The position numbers were made by a program, and so were the translations under genes. The notes beneath the pieces are model-generated. The model had not been told where the DNA came from. It was given only the letters and a program-made list of their open reading frames with translations, and searched no databases. From contig OX467090.1 in assembly GCA_950106755.1 (NCBI GenBank), positions 9,424,001 to 9,488,000 of the forward strand: 64,000 nt of DNA. Reading direction: 5' to 3'. Of the stretch, positions 1-12,900 are shown piece by piece. Within the stretch, counting starts at the first letter, position 1. Every line of letters begins with the position of its first letter. The stretch comes from Climacium dendroides. Lineage: Eukaryota; Streptophyta; Bryopsida; Hypnales; Climaciaceae.

Positions 1-1972
1 TAAAAAACACAAAATTTTTTAAAAATCACCATGTCAAGAAAACCTCGTTTTTAATCCATTCCAATAAGTTTTACTCAAAAAACAATAATATTTTGCTTGT
101 AATCAAATATTGAAGGAATTTTAAAATTTTCCTTTCCAAATTTATAGAAAAATATTGGTGATAGCATTGGTGAATCTAACCGTAGAGATAGAATCTAAAA
201 TTCAAAATCTACAACTTTTTTTTGTATATCACTTCTAAAATATTCTTCCAAATAGCACTTTATAATGATTTTCTCCAAATCGTCAATTCTAGAGAAGAGT
301 CTAGACGCTCCAGGGTTAAATAATATATTCTGAAAATATTTTATCCATATTCTCCAAATTGGTGCTTCATGGGTTGTTTTGGAACTACTTGTATTTGGAA
401 GTACTTGATTTATTACATTTTTGAATAAATTGGATCCTATCTTTGCTCTCATGTAGTTTTCAAGATTTTTGCATAGTGAACTCACCTAGTTACAATGGCA
501 TCAATACAAGTGCATTTTTGATAAAATAGCCTTTTATATAGATTCCTTATATTTGATCCTATGCTAGACTTTCTACCTATAATTTCCACTAGTAGTAAAG
601 ATGATTCAATGAGTTCAAATTTCATATTGCAATGGATTGGTATAACTATAAGTCCATGTTCCACAACTAGCCTTACTATTAAATATTCCAAGTTTGGAAT
701 TGAGGTAACACAGTGACCCTCAATACATCTAGATTTGATGTGTTTATGTAGAAGAATTGGAAGTTTGAATTGTAGTAAAGAATTACCTCCTCAAAGGATA
801 TTTTAGGGCTTAGAGAGGCTATCCAAAATTAGATTTCAAAGTCTTTGTGATTTGGGCATCATGACGCCTTCTAAAAAAGCCAATCAATAATGAGCTTCTA
901 CATACCCTATTCAAGGCAATAGGCAACCCTCATTTCTACTATGCAAAATGTTTGCCAAACTTTCCAATGCTTGAATTACACATTCAAATTGTCATTTGAA
1001 ATCCAAAAATTAGAATGATATATGCATCTTTTAGAGACAAAGAGAGTGATATTAAGAAGTTGATATATCAATAGTTAAATATTGGAATTGTTGTCATGAA
1101 GATTTTTTGAAAACCAAGCCCCTTGAGTTGGGTCCATTCTTTAAAGGTTAAGACATTCCCAAGGTATTGATGAACTAAAACTTGACCTATTGAAATAGTT
1201 AACTCTAACCTACTTGTTACCAACACTAGCAATGCAAGAGAAATAGAGGAGAGATGACCACAATAGCTTGATTAAAGTGTAAAGTTGAAGGGAAGACCTA
1301 AAACAATATAAGTTGATATGGACACCTACTTGACTAGTTTGATGTGCTAAATTGAATAACACTAGATGGAAATCAATACAGAATACAGATCATAGGAATA
1401 TTATTGTTTTGCAAGCTTGGTGAAAAAGATCAAAGTCGAAAATAGAAGTGTAGGAGAATTGATTAGTGAATGTTAGTGTTTAGAAGGAATACATCTAATG
1501 TGCTTGCAAGCACTATTCCAAAAATGATGAACAAGCGAGTTACAACCAAAGATTTCAAGCTTTTAGTCCTATTGAGAGTTTTTCTTTATGGTTTAAAAAA
1601 AATATGATTGCACAATTAAATAGATGAATCTTTCATGGTATGAGCTAGTGAAGGAGAGACTAACAACATGAGATGACCATTCAAGAGAAAATTCAGATCA
1701 ATTTATGAAAAAAGAGCCAAAGGTTCAAGCCTTGGAGACATAGCCTTCAAAAGATTTTGGCCCTTGAAAGTTGGTGAAAAACAAAAATCCAAGTAGCTTC
1801 CATGAAGGTTGACAAAGAGCTCACAAATTTCTAAATTTAGACTAAATAAGGGACCTCCACCTAACACCAAGTTGTGTTGAAGAAGGATAATGACCTACTC
1901 AGAAATTACCCTATTGGTATAATAAGTTCATTCCAAGGGAGACAGTCAAGTAGGAAATTAATGCTAATGAAA
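1..1972. other. AT-rich intergenic DNA, no gene seen
   Basis: Roughly 30% GC with frequent stops in all frames. The only open frames are under 100 codons, lysine/asparagine/isoleucine-rich, and have no recognisable domain or splice context. Looks like decayed repeat DNA; I see no RNA gene. Confidence 0.6.
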
Positions 1973-2122
1973 CACTACTAGAAAATTTCGTTTTTCTGTT
2001 GTTTTGGTCGCGTTGATCCGGTCAAAATCTGACAGAAATTTGTTGAAATCAACAAATTTCTGTCAGATTTTGACCGGATCAACGCGACCAAAACAACAGA
2101 AAAACGAAATTTTCTAGTAGTG
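1973..2122. mobile_element. CACTA-type hairpin MITE (non-autonomous)
   Basis: Two 74-bp arms (1973-2046 and 2049-2122) are perfect reverse complements separated by an AA dinucleotide. The ends read CACTACTAGAAAA / TTTTCTAGTAGTG, the terminal signature of CACTA (CMC/EnSpm) DNA transposons. The element is flanked on both sides by AAA (1970-1972 and 2123-2125), matching the 3-bp target duplication of that superfamily. It encodes no protein; the open frame running through it is an artefact of the palindrome. A transcript would fold into one long duplex and could feed small-RNA production. The lack of arm divergence suggests recent insertion. Confidence 0.88.
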
Positions 2123-3373
2123 AAACAAATTCCTATAATAGGTAATACAATCCCAAAATAGAAGATCATGACTCAATTTATAAAATTGATAATCACTCAA
2201 ACTACAACAACATTGCACACTTCAACTTATATACATTCACTTTAAATTTGCTTTTCCACCCCACAATCACAAGACACCAATTTGGCTTTTTTAACATATT
2301 ACATTAATTCAAATTGGTGATCAAGTCACTATTATACAAATATTTTTAATATTACAATTCAATCTCCACATAATTTTCCATCACTTAGATTCTTCTAACT
2401 TAAGGCATTCTCCAGCTTGGCTAGTATTTACCACTAAATAGTATTTAATATTTCTATTCCATTTCCATCATCACAACTTCCAATTTGTATTTATAAAATC
2501 TCCATTTCACCAACTAGTATCTCAAACTCTCACTTCAATCTAAACTTCTATCACCAACTTGAAATCTCAATTCTTAAATTTTTTAATCACATCTAGACTC
2601 TTCACTCAACCATGCATTCATCATCATCAAACAAATCAAATAAAATGCAGCCAACATTAGACTAGGACTCCATTGGCACTCTCAACACTGGGTACAAAGA
2701 CAATCGGAAGAGACAACCTAATAGGACTCCAAAAACGAATCGTTACCAATCTGGAAGAAAAATCCAACTACCAACTAACACCCATTAGGAACGGAATTTC
2801 ACATGATACCTCTCACATCCCACCTAGACATACTAAATTGAATAGATCCTTTCATTCTTGCACGACACTCTAATCACTCCAACTAGAATGACTTAATAAT
2901 CAATTCTCATCCAACTTAGTACATAACAACCAAAAGAAACCAATTGGATTAAAATTACTTGGCAAAAACACCCAATTGGACTTAAAACTTCACTAACCAA
3001 TTACCAAAAACCACCCAAAAGATACATAAATTAACCCAAAAATATTTACAACAAAAGCCTATTTGTCAATCTACAAGTTGTCCTTCACTTTTTTTTTGGG
3101 AAAAATTCTTAAATGGTATGTTTTCTTAATAGATGAAGAAAGCTATATACATATACCTTTTTGAAAGTTATCCTTTTGAGGTCATATTGGATGCCTCTTT
3201 GCCAAGATATTTTGGGCTACAATTCCATTAGCTCCCATAATCTTTTTTGTTCTACAACATCGAAGCATTGTATTAATTGCACATTCTTCAAAATCTAACT
3301 CTACAAAGTTTGTCTTTTATTCATCTTGCATAGTTTGTTTTGTACTTTTTCCCTTATCATTTTAATAACTCTA
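2123..3373. other. AT-rich intergenic DNA, no gene seen
   Basis: Low-GC sequence between the CACTA hairpin and the Helitron pair. No supported ORF, RNA gene or clear repeat boundary. Confidence 0.55.
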
Positions 3374-4243
3374 CTAGCGGTTGGCACTTGCTATGCTATG
3401 CTATGCATTCATCATTAGAATTTTATAAGAATTTTTATGTATTAGATAGAATGCAAAACAAAAATTTCAATATATCTTCAAATAAAAATGACTAAAACCT
3501 TTGTATAATTTATTTAATAAGTAAGCATATATTGAAATGTACAATAGAAATTTATTGAATGATGAATGAAACATATGCAATGGTAAATACTATAAAAGAT
3601 ACACATACATTAGGATGCATTAGAAATTTGACTCCATTGTTACAAAAAATGACAACCCAAATTGAAGAATTGAAAAGAAAAATGTATAATTCTCAAAAAA
3701 TTTGTGAACAACTTAATTGTTGTGGAATTCAAAATCACTTCAATTGAATAAATCTCTCAAAATCATTTGGTAGTAGCAATAGAAAATTAAAATCATAAAA
3801 GCTCAAAACTCACAAAAGCACAAAATCATAGAAGTGCAAAGAAGTGGAAAGCCAAGAGAAACAATGGATTTGCTACCTCTATAATATCATCCTATGGATC
3901 CTCTTTAATATCACCTTAATTGCAACAACTATATTATTTCTATAATATCACTCTTTGTAAAAAGTGATATCACAAAAGTGATTGCAAACTGCTACTCTAT
4001 TTCTATAATATCATATTGTGTAAGAAACTAAAAATACGATTTCTATGTATGTATGATTCAAAATATTTTTATAAAATATTTAAAATAATCATTTTAAAGA
4101 CTTATTGAAATCATTCTATTCAAATATATCAAAATGTTACTAATATGTGATACAATGAATGCGTAACATAGCAAGCACGAGCCCCTAGTATTAGTGGTAG
4201 CATTTGTGATATTACAGAGGGAGTTATGATTTTAGTAGTATGA
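3374..4243 (-). mobile_element. Helitron-like element, copy 1
   Basis: Read on the minus strand, the element starts TCATACTACTAAAATC and ends ...CCAACCGCTAG followed by T. This fits the Helitron rule of 5' TC, 3' CTRR and insertion between A and T. About 870 bp and non-coding apart from a short internal open frame (3559-3747) shared with copy 3. A sub-terminal inverted repeat (a form of GCTTGCTATGC near each end) is present. I could not find the strong 3' hairpin usual for canonical Helitrons, so a Helitron2-like or other end type is possible. It abuts copy 2 directly. Confidence 0.68.
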
Positions 4244-4930
4244 CTAGCAGTTGGCGCTTGCAATGCTACGCATTCACCATTAGAATTTTTATATACTAGA
4301 TAGAATGCAAAACAAGAATTTTAATAAATCTTCAAATAAAAATTATTAAAATCTTCATATAATTTTTTTTAATAAAGATACATATACATTAAAATGCATT
4401 AGAAATTTAACTCAATTGTTATAAACAATGGCAACCTAAATAGAAGAATTTAAAGGAAAATCTCAAAAGCTTCACGAACAATTTAATTCAAAGCTCACAA
4501 AAGCACAAAATCATAGAAATGCAAAAGAAGTATAAAGCCAAGAAAAGCAATGGAATTGCTACCTTTATAATATCATCATATTGATCCTCTTTAATATCAC
4601 CTCAATTGCAACGACTATATTATTTCTATATATCACCCTTTGTAAAAAGTGACATTACAGAGGTAATTGTGAACTTCTACTCTATTTCAGTAATATCACA
4701 TTGTATGAGAATATTATTTCTATATATGCATGATTGGAAATATTTTTATAAAATAATTAAAATAATTATTTTAAAGAATTATCAAAATCATTATCATGCG
4801 TTCTATTCAAATATATCCAATTATTATTAATATGTGATACAATGAATGTGTAGCATAGCAAGCACAGGCCCCTAGTATTAATGGTAGCATTTGTGATATT
4901 ACAGAGGGATTTATGATTTTAGTAGTATGA
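4244..4930 (-). mobile_element. Helitron-like element, copy 2 (tandem with copy 1)
   Basis: Shorter relative (687 bp) of the neighbouring element in the same orientation. On the minus strand its 3' CTAG is followed immediately by the TC of copy 1 with no intervening base. Its outer 5' end is preceded by A, and the outer 3' end of copy 1 is followed by T, so the pair looks like one insertion at an AT dinucleotide. Internal deletions relative to copy 1 remove much of the small shared open frame. Confidence 0.68.
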
Positions 4931-7900
4931 TGATGCCTAAGTTATTTTACGAGTTATTTCAACTATTCAAAAAAAAAAAAAGGTTCCTTTTAATACATGT
5001 TATGGAAGGTGAAAATGGATCTACCAATGTCCAAATGCCCTATTGTACCAAATAGATACCATGAAGGTTTTGAGACATCTAAAAGATTGTTTGTACTCAT
5101 GAATTGAAGCAATCTATACGAGAACAAATTTTGGACTCACATGAAAGTTTATTTTGAACCTCAAAGGCCATAAATCAACCAATTTCTATATGTTTTGTAT
5201 AATAAAAGGTTTAGTGTTGTTTCAATATTAAAGCCCTATTGTTTTTATACTTCTATCAATGACTATCATTTATTTTTTAAATTTTTAAATTTTTAAATGT
5301 TAAAATTTGTGATTTTGATTTTTTAAATTAAAAAATTATTTTTTATTCATAAAATTTTAATTTGTTAATATATGATTTTATAAATTTCTAAATGTTGTAG
5401 TTTGTTATATTTCTAAAATAATAAATTTTATTAGATTTCAATGTTTAACTTTATAAATGTGTTATTTGTTTTTTTAATTTTAAATTGATTAAAATGAAAC
5501 ATTGATCAATCAAGAACTTTGTTAGAAGCAATTTCCATTCAAAGTCACTACCTCTACATTAGTTTAAATGGACCCATTCATTTACAAATAATAGTTATTA
5601 ATACTTCATTGTTATTGCCCTTCTATGTTTTCTATTAAATATTTTACTTTCTTATTTTCTATCCAAAACTAGAGTTAGACATTGCATTGAGGATTATTAA
5701 AAGTGAGTTTAGTGTAAGATATATTCACACTTGATGTTAGGAGTGTGATGTTAGAAGTGCAATGTTAAAAGTGGTATTAACAAAATGAATTTATTATGTC
5801 TAAAAGAGCATATGATTTCATCCTCAAAATTCTAGCTCCATGGTAATTACAACTAAAACCACCCAAATAAGTACTTTAGAATGATTCATAATATTAAATT
5901 GTCTACTTTTTCTTGGATCTTATTATTGGAAGTCAAAAAAGATTTAGATTCTATATTGTTTGTAGATATTTTTTTCCTTAGTAACTTGGTGTTTTATTGT
6001 TATTGTAAAATGAAGATGAGCATTTGAATATTTCCTATATATTTTTGCAATTTAATTTTAAAAATTCACCTCCAATATTTTTTAATCAATTATATGTGAA
6101 ACAATAAAAAAACACAAAGAAGAATTTTCAAAAATAAAAAATTTGGTTCTTGAAGTTGAAATTTAGAATATTTCTTCAAGACTTAACAAATTTGTTAGAA
6201 AATTCTTAAAGAAATAAGTCTTACAAGGTCAAAATTTGGAAGATATTTTTCTTATATTAGTTATATGGAATTGAAAGTTAGTAGGAATTGGGTTTTATAA
6301 CCAAGTGGCAATTAGATGCAATTACTTTAACCCTTGAAAGACAAACTTCAAATTCCTTCACCTTGCATGCTCCATTTTTTTTCTAGATATATACATTGGA
6401 TTTTTCTAAAGATGAAATCATGTGCCTTTCACATGTTATAAAATTTTGTGAAAATTTGAAATTATTGTGAATTTTGGAAAAAAAAAAGGTGAATAAGACT
6501 CACATCAAATAGGAAAACAATTTTAAAATGCCTAAAAATTTATCATAAGTATATATTGTAGTAAAAAATATTACAATGTAAAAGTGAATTCTATAACATT
6601 TTAAAATTAAGAAAATTAATAGACTATACTAATATAAAATATATAACCCTAGGAATTTTTTAATTTTTCAAATTGGAGTACATACTAGACTTCATTAACC
6701 CCTAAAATTCTTCCATGTTTAGAAGCCTGAAATTTCTTCAAAATATTTGTCCCTAAAGCAAGGTCAAAATCTTCATCAATATTTAGTTTTTAACAAATCC
6801 AACTATGGGGCCTTTGGTTAACTTGTTCAAGTACATTATCCCAAAATTTTAGAGTGAACATCTTCATTGATTGCAAGTTCAATGCTTTTAAACTTTAAAA
6901 TGTAAGTTTTTTAGTCCTTTCAAAAGGTGAAGTTTTATCTTTCAACATTTAAAAAAAATGTCCTACAACTATACATTTTAGTGAATATTTTGAAAGATGG
7001 ATTGAAAATATATGTAAAAATGTTTAACCAAAAAGACTTTTATATTCCTTTTAAAAAAATTATAAAGTAAAAGGTATTATCTGAATGAAAGATAAAACTA
7101 ATATGCTAACAACTTTTGGAAGAATTTGAGAATTGTTAATTACAATGGTGTGAATGTTCTAATAAACAATTAGTATCTTTATTTTTAATCTTATTTAATT
7201 TTTTTCAAAATTGAGAGCAAAAGACAACTTTATATGTTTTTTCTACCTTCTTTGCCTGCAAAATAAAACTCCTCATAACTTTTACCTCACTATTTCAAAT
7301 TGAAAAGTTCAAATGTTTTTTAAAAGGTATTAATCTATACAATTCAAAAATAAATTAAGATTTAGTATATATAATTTTTTTGCTTGATTTGATATTGAAA
7401 TTGAAGAAATCCTTTTAATTTTTGTAATATTTATTGGAACAATATGAAAAAAAAGGTTCACTTGTAGATTATAATGAGTACCATCCATCCTAAAAAATTC
7501 ATGCAAAATTTCCAAATTATGAAGTCAATAGAACTTGACCAAGTTCTCACAAAGTGGGCTCTTTGGTTCTTTAGGGATTAACTTCATATCATTAGTTGAG
7601 TGCAAATTCAAAGAAGTATGCACTTTTGAAAAATCAAAGTTTAGAGGTAGGAAGTACAACTTGCCAAAATACATTAAAAAATAAATTTTTGCATATTTGT
7701 TTTTGCAGAATCTTCTTTATTAGAAAGTCACCAATTTCTCAGTGAAGAGATTTCTACCATCATATGTTGCAAATAACAAAGTTATTTTCTCATACAAATC
7801 TCCAATCGTGGTCAAAGTATGATAGTCCTTCAAAAAATTTTGGCATCACTCAATGGCCATGGTTATAGTTTTGTATTGCAAAAAACAAAGTCATCTATAA

Positions 7901-8355
7901 ATACACCCAAGAAAATTTTGAAAATCAAATTAGATTGCACCCCTTACTCGATTGCTTCATGATATATAAGGTAGTCATCTCCCAAATTGTCACTTATTGC
8001 TACTGTGTTTTATTACTAATAATAAATTGTTTAAATTTTCAGATTTCTTTTTTGACAAGTAAAATGAGATTCCCAATGCACCAAAGAACACGACATTTGA
8101 ATATTGTATGCAAATGTTATGAAGGAACAAAATTTGGTTCTAAAAACGTTTCTTTCACATAGCCACATAATTGATTCTAGAGATATAGTAGAATGAAGAT
8201 GGCAGTTTAGGATTAGTGACACATTTTGGGGTGCCCACCATTCTCCAACTTCATTTCAAAACCGAAATCTAATTTTTTCTTAGTCAATCATGTGGTGCAA
8301 GCCTCATAAGAAAAATACAACTATCGTAAATTTAGATTCCGAAATTTACAAAGAA
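4931..8355. other. AT-rich intergenic DNA with decayed dispersed repeats
   Basis: No credible gene. The stretch at about 6690-6850 shares wording with other AT-rich parts of the window. Examples are TTAACCCCTAAA at 6695-6706, and a segment near 6811 (TTTGGTTAACTTGT) that recurs near 41953 inside the Mutator-like element. Probably a graveyard of old retroelement or DNA-transposon copies. Confidence 0.5.
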
Positions 8356-9354
8356 TGTACAGTGGGGTACAGCTCGATTACGAATTCTTGCATTCACAGT
8401 GAAAAAAAAGTTCACTGCTGCCCACTTTGACGCCTTCCCGAGGGCTGAAAAATTAATATTTTCTCACTAATTTTTTTTACAAGATCCTCTTTATGCTAAT
8501 AACATATGTGCCAAATTTCAAGTCCAAAAAATTTATACAAAAAAAGATATTCAAACATGTACCAACATGTGTTGTTCAAAAAAAAATTTCACTAATACCA
8601 ACTTTGTCACCCTCCCAAAAATTGAAAAAAAAAGTTTTGGCCTTGAAATTTTTGGTGTAAGATAAACTTAGTGAAACTAACTAATGTGCAAAATTTCAAG
8701 TTCAAAAAAATTTCCCACAAAGAGTAGTTCAACTTCTACCAACATGTGTAGTTATGAATTTTTTTTCCATAACAACACATGCTGGTAGATTTTGAATATA
8801 TCTTTTTTTAAGTAAATCTTTTGGCCTTGAAATTTCACACACATATTACCAACATAGAGGTGATCTCATGCCAAAAATTTCATGGTACATAAACAATTTT
8901 TTTGCCCTTGGGAGGGTGTCAAAGTTGGGCCATAGTGAAATTGTTTCTCATGGCTACACCTATCAATTGGTAGAAGTTGAACTACTCTTTGTGGGAAATT
9001 TTTTTGAACTTGAAATTTTGCACATTAGTTAGTTTCACTAAGTTTATCTTACACCAAAAATTTCAAGGCCAAAACTTTTTTTTTCAATTTTTGGGAGGGT
9101 GTCAAAGTTGGTATTAGTGAATTTTTTTTTTGAACAACACATGTTGGTACATGTTTGAATATCTTTTTTTGTATAAATTTTTTGGACTTGAAATTTGGCA
9201 CATATGTTATTAGCATAAAGAGGATCTTGTAAAAAAAAATTCGTGAGAAAATATTAATTTTTCAGCCCTCGGGAGGGCGTCAAAGTGGGCAGCAGTGAAC
9301 TTTTTTTTCACTGTGAATGCAAGAATTCGTAATTGAGCTGTACCCCACTGTACA
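8356..9354. repeat. 1-kb foldback (large inverted repeat) of ~180-bp units
   Basis: Left arm about 8356-8755 and right arm about 8955-9354 are near-perfect reverse complements with ends GTACAGTGGGGTACAGCTC / GAGCTGTACCCCACTGTAC. The spacer is about 200 bp. Each arm is built of ~177-182-bp units carrying a shared core: GGGAGGGTGTCAAAG followed by a short tract ending in AGTGAA. Core copies lie near 8413 and 8590 (inverted), and near 8910, 9093 and 9267. No ORF or transposase is present. Its right end is 611 bp upstream of the DA1 start codon. It could be a foldback-type transposon or an inverted satellite fragment; a transcript would form a long hairpin. Confidence 0.85.
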
Positions 9355-9965
9355 TATTGAAGCAATTTTGGTGGAGCTCGCAGTTACTTCCCTTAGCAGT
9401 ATGAACCATCCTCTTGCATCCTATTGAAATTGCGGCCGCTGGCCCTGAAATCTACATATAGTCGTAGATTCCCGATCTCTGACCAGTTCCGCCCTTGCTG
9501 GCCCACTATGCTCCTCAACCACCGGCTCGCCTTCGTCGATCTCGTGAAAAGCTCCAGCATTGTCCTTGATCGACCTCCCCCATTTTCTCGACTAACCGAA
9601 GTTCTCCAATTTCGTCACTCCCTCACCAGTTTTCCCGAAATTCAATCCTAGTGCGAAATTGGAACCTCGTGAGGTTGGTAAAAGGTGCAAGAATTTCCAA
9701 ACCCAAAGCTTGAAGTTTTAGATTTCGGTTCTCCGTGTGTGAGTGCCGGCCGGCAATGGAGAATCAGAGTTTTGGAATCCTGGCTGCTTGAGAGACACCT
9801 ACTGAAGTTGGGGTTGTGCACGACTGCTTGGGCGTCGATCTGTTGAGAATTTCCTTGAATGCAACCGTGTCGGTATGGTAACTTGGAAGAAAGGGAATCC
9901 TTCGAATTGAAGTTGCCACCGACAATTGAATTCTACTAGCTAGAGACAGGATTGTATCCCGAGAA
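9355..9965 (+). promoter_or_regulatory. Presumed promoter and 5' leader of the DA1-like gene
   Basis: GC content rises sharply from about 9424 compared with the foldback upstream, as expected for a plant 5' leader. Short open frames here on both strands lack family features. I see no convincing TATA box, so the transcription start is not placed. Confidence 0.4.
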
Positions 9966-12900
9966 ATGGCGTGGTTCGACAAGATTTTCGGCACTCCGGG
10001 CTCTTCTAGTTATCGCTACCACGAAGGGGATGAGTATCCGGGGTACACTAACATCCCCCGTCGGACCACTTCGGATGGCTGGCCGGGTTCCAACATCTTC
10101 CAGGTGCAATTCTAACACGCACTTGTCACAATTCGCAATTTCTAATTTGTTTTGGAACTCCTCTGATTAGTTGTGAGACATAATTGTGGCAGGATCCACG
10201 CTCCCTTGAAATTGAATTTGGCTTTGCAACGACTCACAAATTCTAAGTTTTTGCCTGATTAGTGAGAGACATAATTTGTGGCAGGATCCACGAAGTTTTG
10301 AATCTGCGACTTCTTACAATTACTACGAAACCGACGATAGGCCGCCGTCGTCGTATGATCATCGGCAACCCTACGAAATCGACGAGCGCCCGCCGAGCAA
10401 CACGAACGACCGGCCGATTTACAACCACGAGAGAGCTTCGCATCCGCAGGACGCTATCGCCGGCACAGAAGCCTCGGATCTCGCTCTTGCGTTGGCTCTG
10501 TCGGAAGAAGAGGAGAGTAAGTGGTGTACTAGGTCCTGCTTGTTTGAATTAGGGTTAGGCTAGCATCGCAATGGAAATTCAAGTGGTGTCGGTGGCGAAT
10601 TTGATCCTTGGGTGATGACCTAATTAGTGGTTTCAGAGTAGTTGCGGAGGAAAACGATGGGTTAGAATGTAAAATCGGGAACCCCCTTCTGTATACATTT
10701 TCACCCTCAGTTCAAGATGTCCCTACTAGTCGCATCTCGCAGCGGAGGCTCCTGATTCTACGTCTGTCCCCAAACAATGTTCAACTTTGAGCGCTTCTAT
10801 CGTTGGAATGGAATTGAGGATCAATAGGAGAAGAAGGCGAAATTGCAGCTGGGGACTTTGCAATCTCAGCTTCTTTCGGTTTTCTATTTTACAAGCATGT
10901 TAGTCTCCGCCATTGACAAGATTAACATGAGAGTTCAATCTCTAAGCATGATGATCAGTTTTCACTTGTGTGAGGGTGACGACTTCCAACTTGCATCTAT
11001 TGACTGTGAGAATTGTTGGTACAGGAAGAAGGAAACCTCCGCCAGACACGAGTGCGGATGAGGAGCTAGCGAGAGCCTTGCAGGAGAGTCTAGACCTCGA
11101 GTACCGTGCTCAGCGGCCGACGCTGCGTCCGCCAGGAATCAAGTAAGTGAAGTATTGGCACCGTTTCATTGAACTCTTGTCTAACTCTGGTTTATGTCCT
11201 TTGTTGCTTTGTCTTCCACTTTTTCTCAAGAGTGCTCGTGGAACCAGTAGACCGAGCGCGACGGAAGGCTGCGCGGGGTGTAATGAACCGCTTGGCTATG
11301 GTCGCTTCTTGAGCTGCATGGGGAAGAATTGGCATCCCCATTGTTTCCGGTGCAAGCTCTGCAGCAAACCTATTGCCGACCGCGAGTTTTCGGTGCAGGG
11401 AGGGGATGCCTACCACCGCGATTGCTACAAGGAGATCTTCCACCCCAAGTGCGAAGTTTGCTGCCAATTCGTAAGTGACGGGATCCATCTGTTTGCGCAA
11501 TCTTCACATATCAATTCGGGTTGAATTCGTCTGAGTGTTTGATGGAGTTCGTTAAATTCGTTGAATCGGAGTGTTTCTGAGCGCCAGAACTGTGATATTC
11601 TAGTTCTAAGGGCTTTAAAAATAAGAACTTGTATAGATCTAGTGGCGCCTGGAAAGTGTATCTCTTGAAATGTGGTCATTTTAACGAATATGACGTTTTT
11701 GTGCAGATTCCAACGAATGCGCAAGGATTGATAGAGTATCGATCTCATCCCTTCTGGAACCAAAAGTATTGTCCCCGACACGAGAGGGATGGCACGCCTC
11801 GGTGCTGTAGTTGTGATCGCATTGAGGTAAAGATCGCATTAGAAACCCTAATCCTGATGTCCAGTACCTTAAATCTTGCGCTGTGGTTTAGACTAAGAAT
11901 TGGAATCGGTAATGAGAAAGCAGAGAATGACATTTCAAGCATTTTTTAATTTCCATACCCACTCCTATCACTTTCATTGCCACATGGTGAATGTGATTGG
12001 AAAGAGGGAGGGTGGTGTAGATTTATGACTCCATCCTCTCCACATTTTTGAAGGAGTTGTAGATCTCCAAGATATTGACAGTCTTCATCTAGTTTGGAAG
12101 AGAAGATTATGTCCCATACTTGACTTAGGCCTATCGACCCGTGTCCAGTTGTCTAGTACATAACAAAGCTATGCAAAACTGGAGAGGAGGACAGGATGAT
12201 GTCCAATAATTGACAAAGCTCTGCGAACTAGACAACAATCTCTGTGGGAGTGATGAACAAGGCCTATATGTAATGCTTCCCTCATTTAGCATAGCCCACT
12301 TGGTTGTGGATGAAAACATCCACAACAGAAGCCGCGTCCTACATATTGTCTAAGTTCATGGATGACCAAGTAGACTATGTTCAAACTTCCAGACATACCA
12401 TCATTGATTGCCTTAGTGATTGGGTCTAATTTCGAAGCAGAATTTATACAATTATGAGATGTAAGTATGCTCTCAATGCTTGATTGTCACCTCTACGAAA
12501 ATGTGCTCCACTGAGGTTGATTGGTTGATTTGGGGTTGCAGACAGCTGGAGTGCAGTATCCAGCCCTGGAAGATGGACGCAAGCTGTGCCTGGAGTGTTT
12601 GGAGACGGCGATCGTGGATACCAAGGAATGCCAACCCCTGTACCGCGAAATCCTGAAATTCTACAAGAACGTGGGGATGATGATTGACCAGGAAGTTTCC
12701 ATGCTCTTGGTGGCTCGCGAGGCGCTGAACGAAGCACGCGAGGGAGAGAAAGAGGGAATGCATACTTCGGAGACGCGGGGGCTTTGCCTTTCAGAGGAAC
12801 AAACCATCACGACGGTCAGTCTGCAAAATTTTCTTACGTGCTGTGCTGTATCAGCAACACAATGCCATACTCAATTTCGTTAAATTGGCACGATTCCTGC

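Noticed and set aside
1978..2169. 63-codon minus-strand open frame
   Set aside because: Created by the CACTA palindrome; no coding character.
10243..10563. Overlapping frames on both strands at DA1 exon 2
   Set aside because: Only the frame encoding [15 protein letters not shown] continues in phase with flanking DA1 exons.
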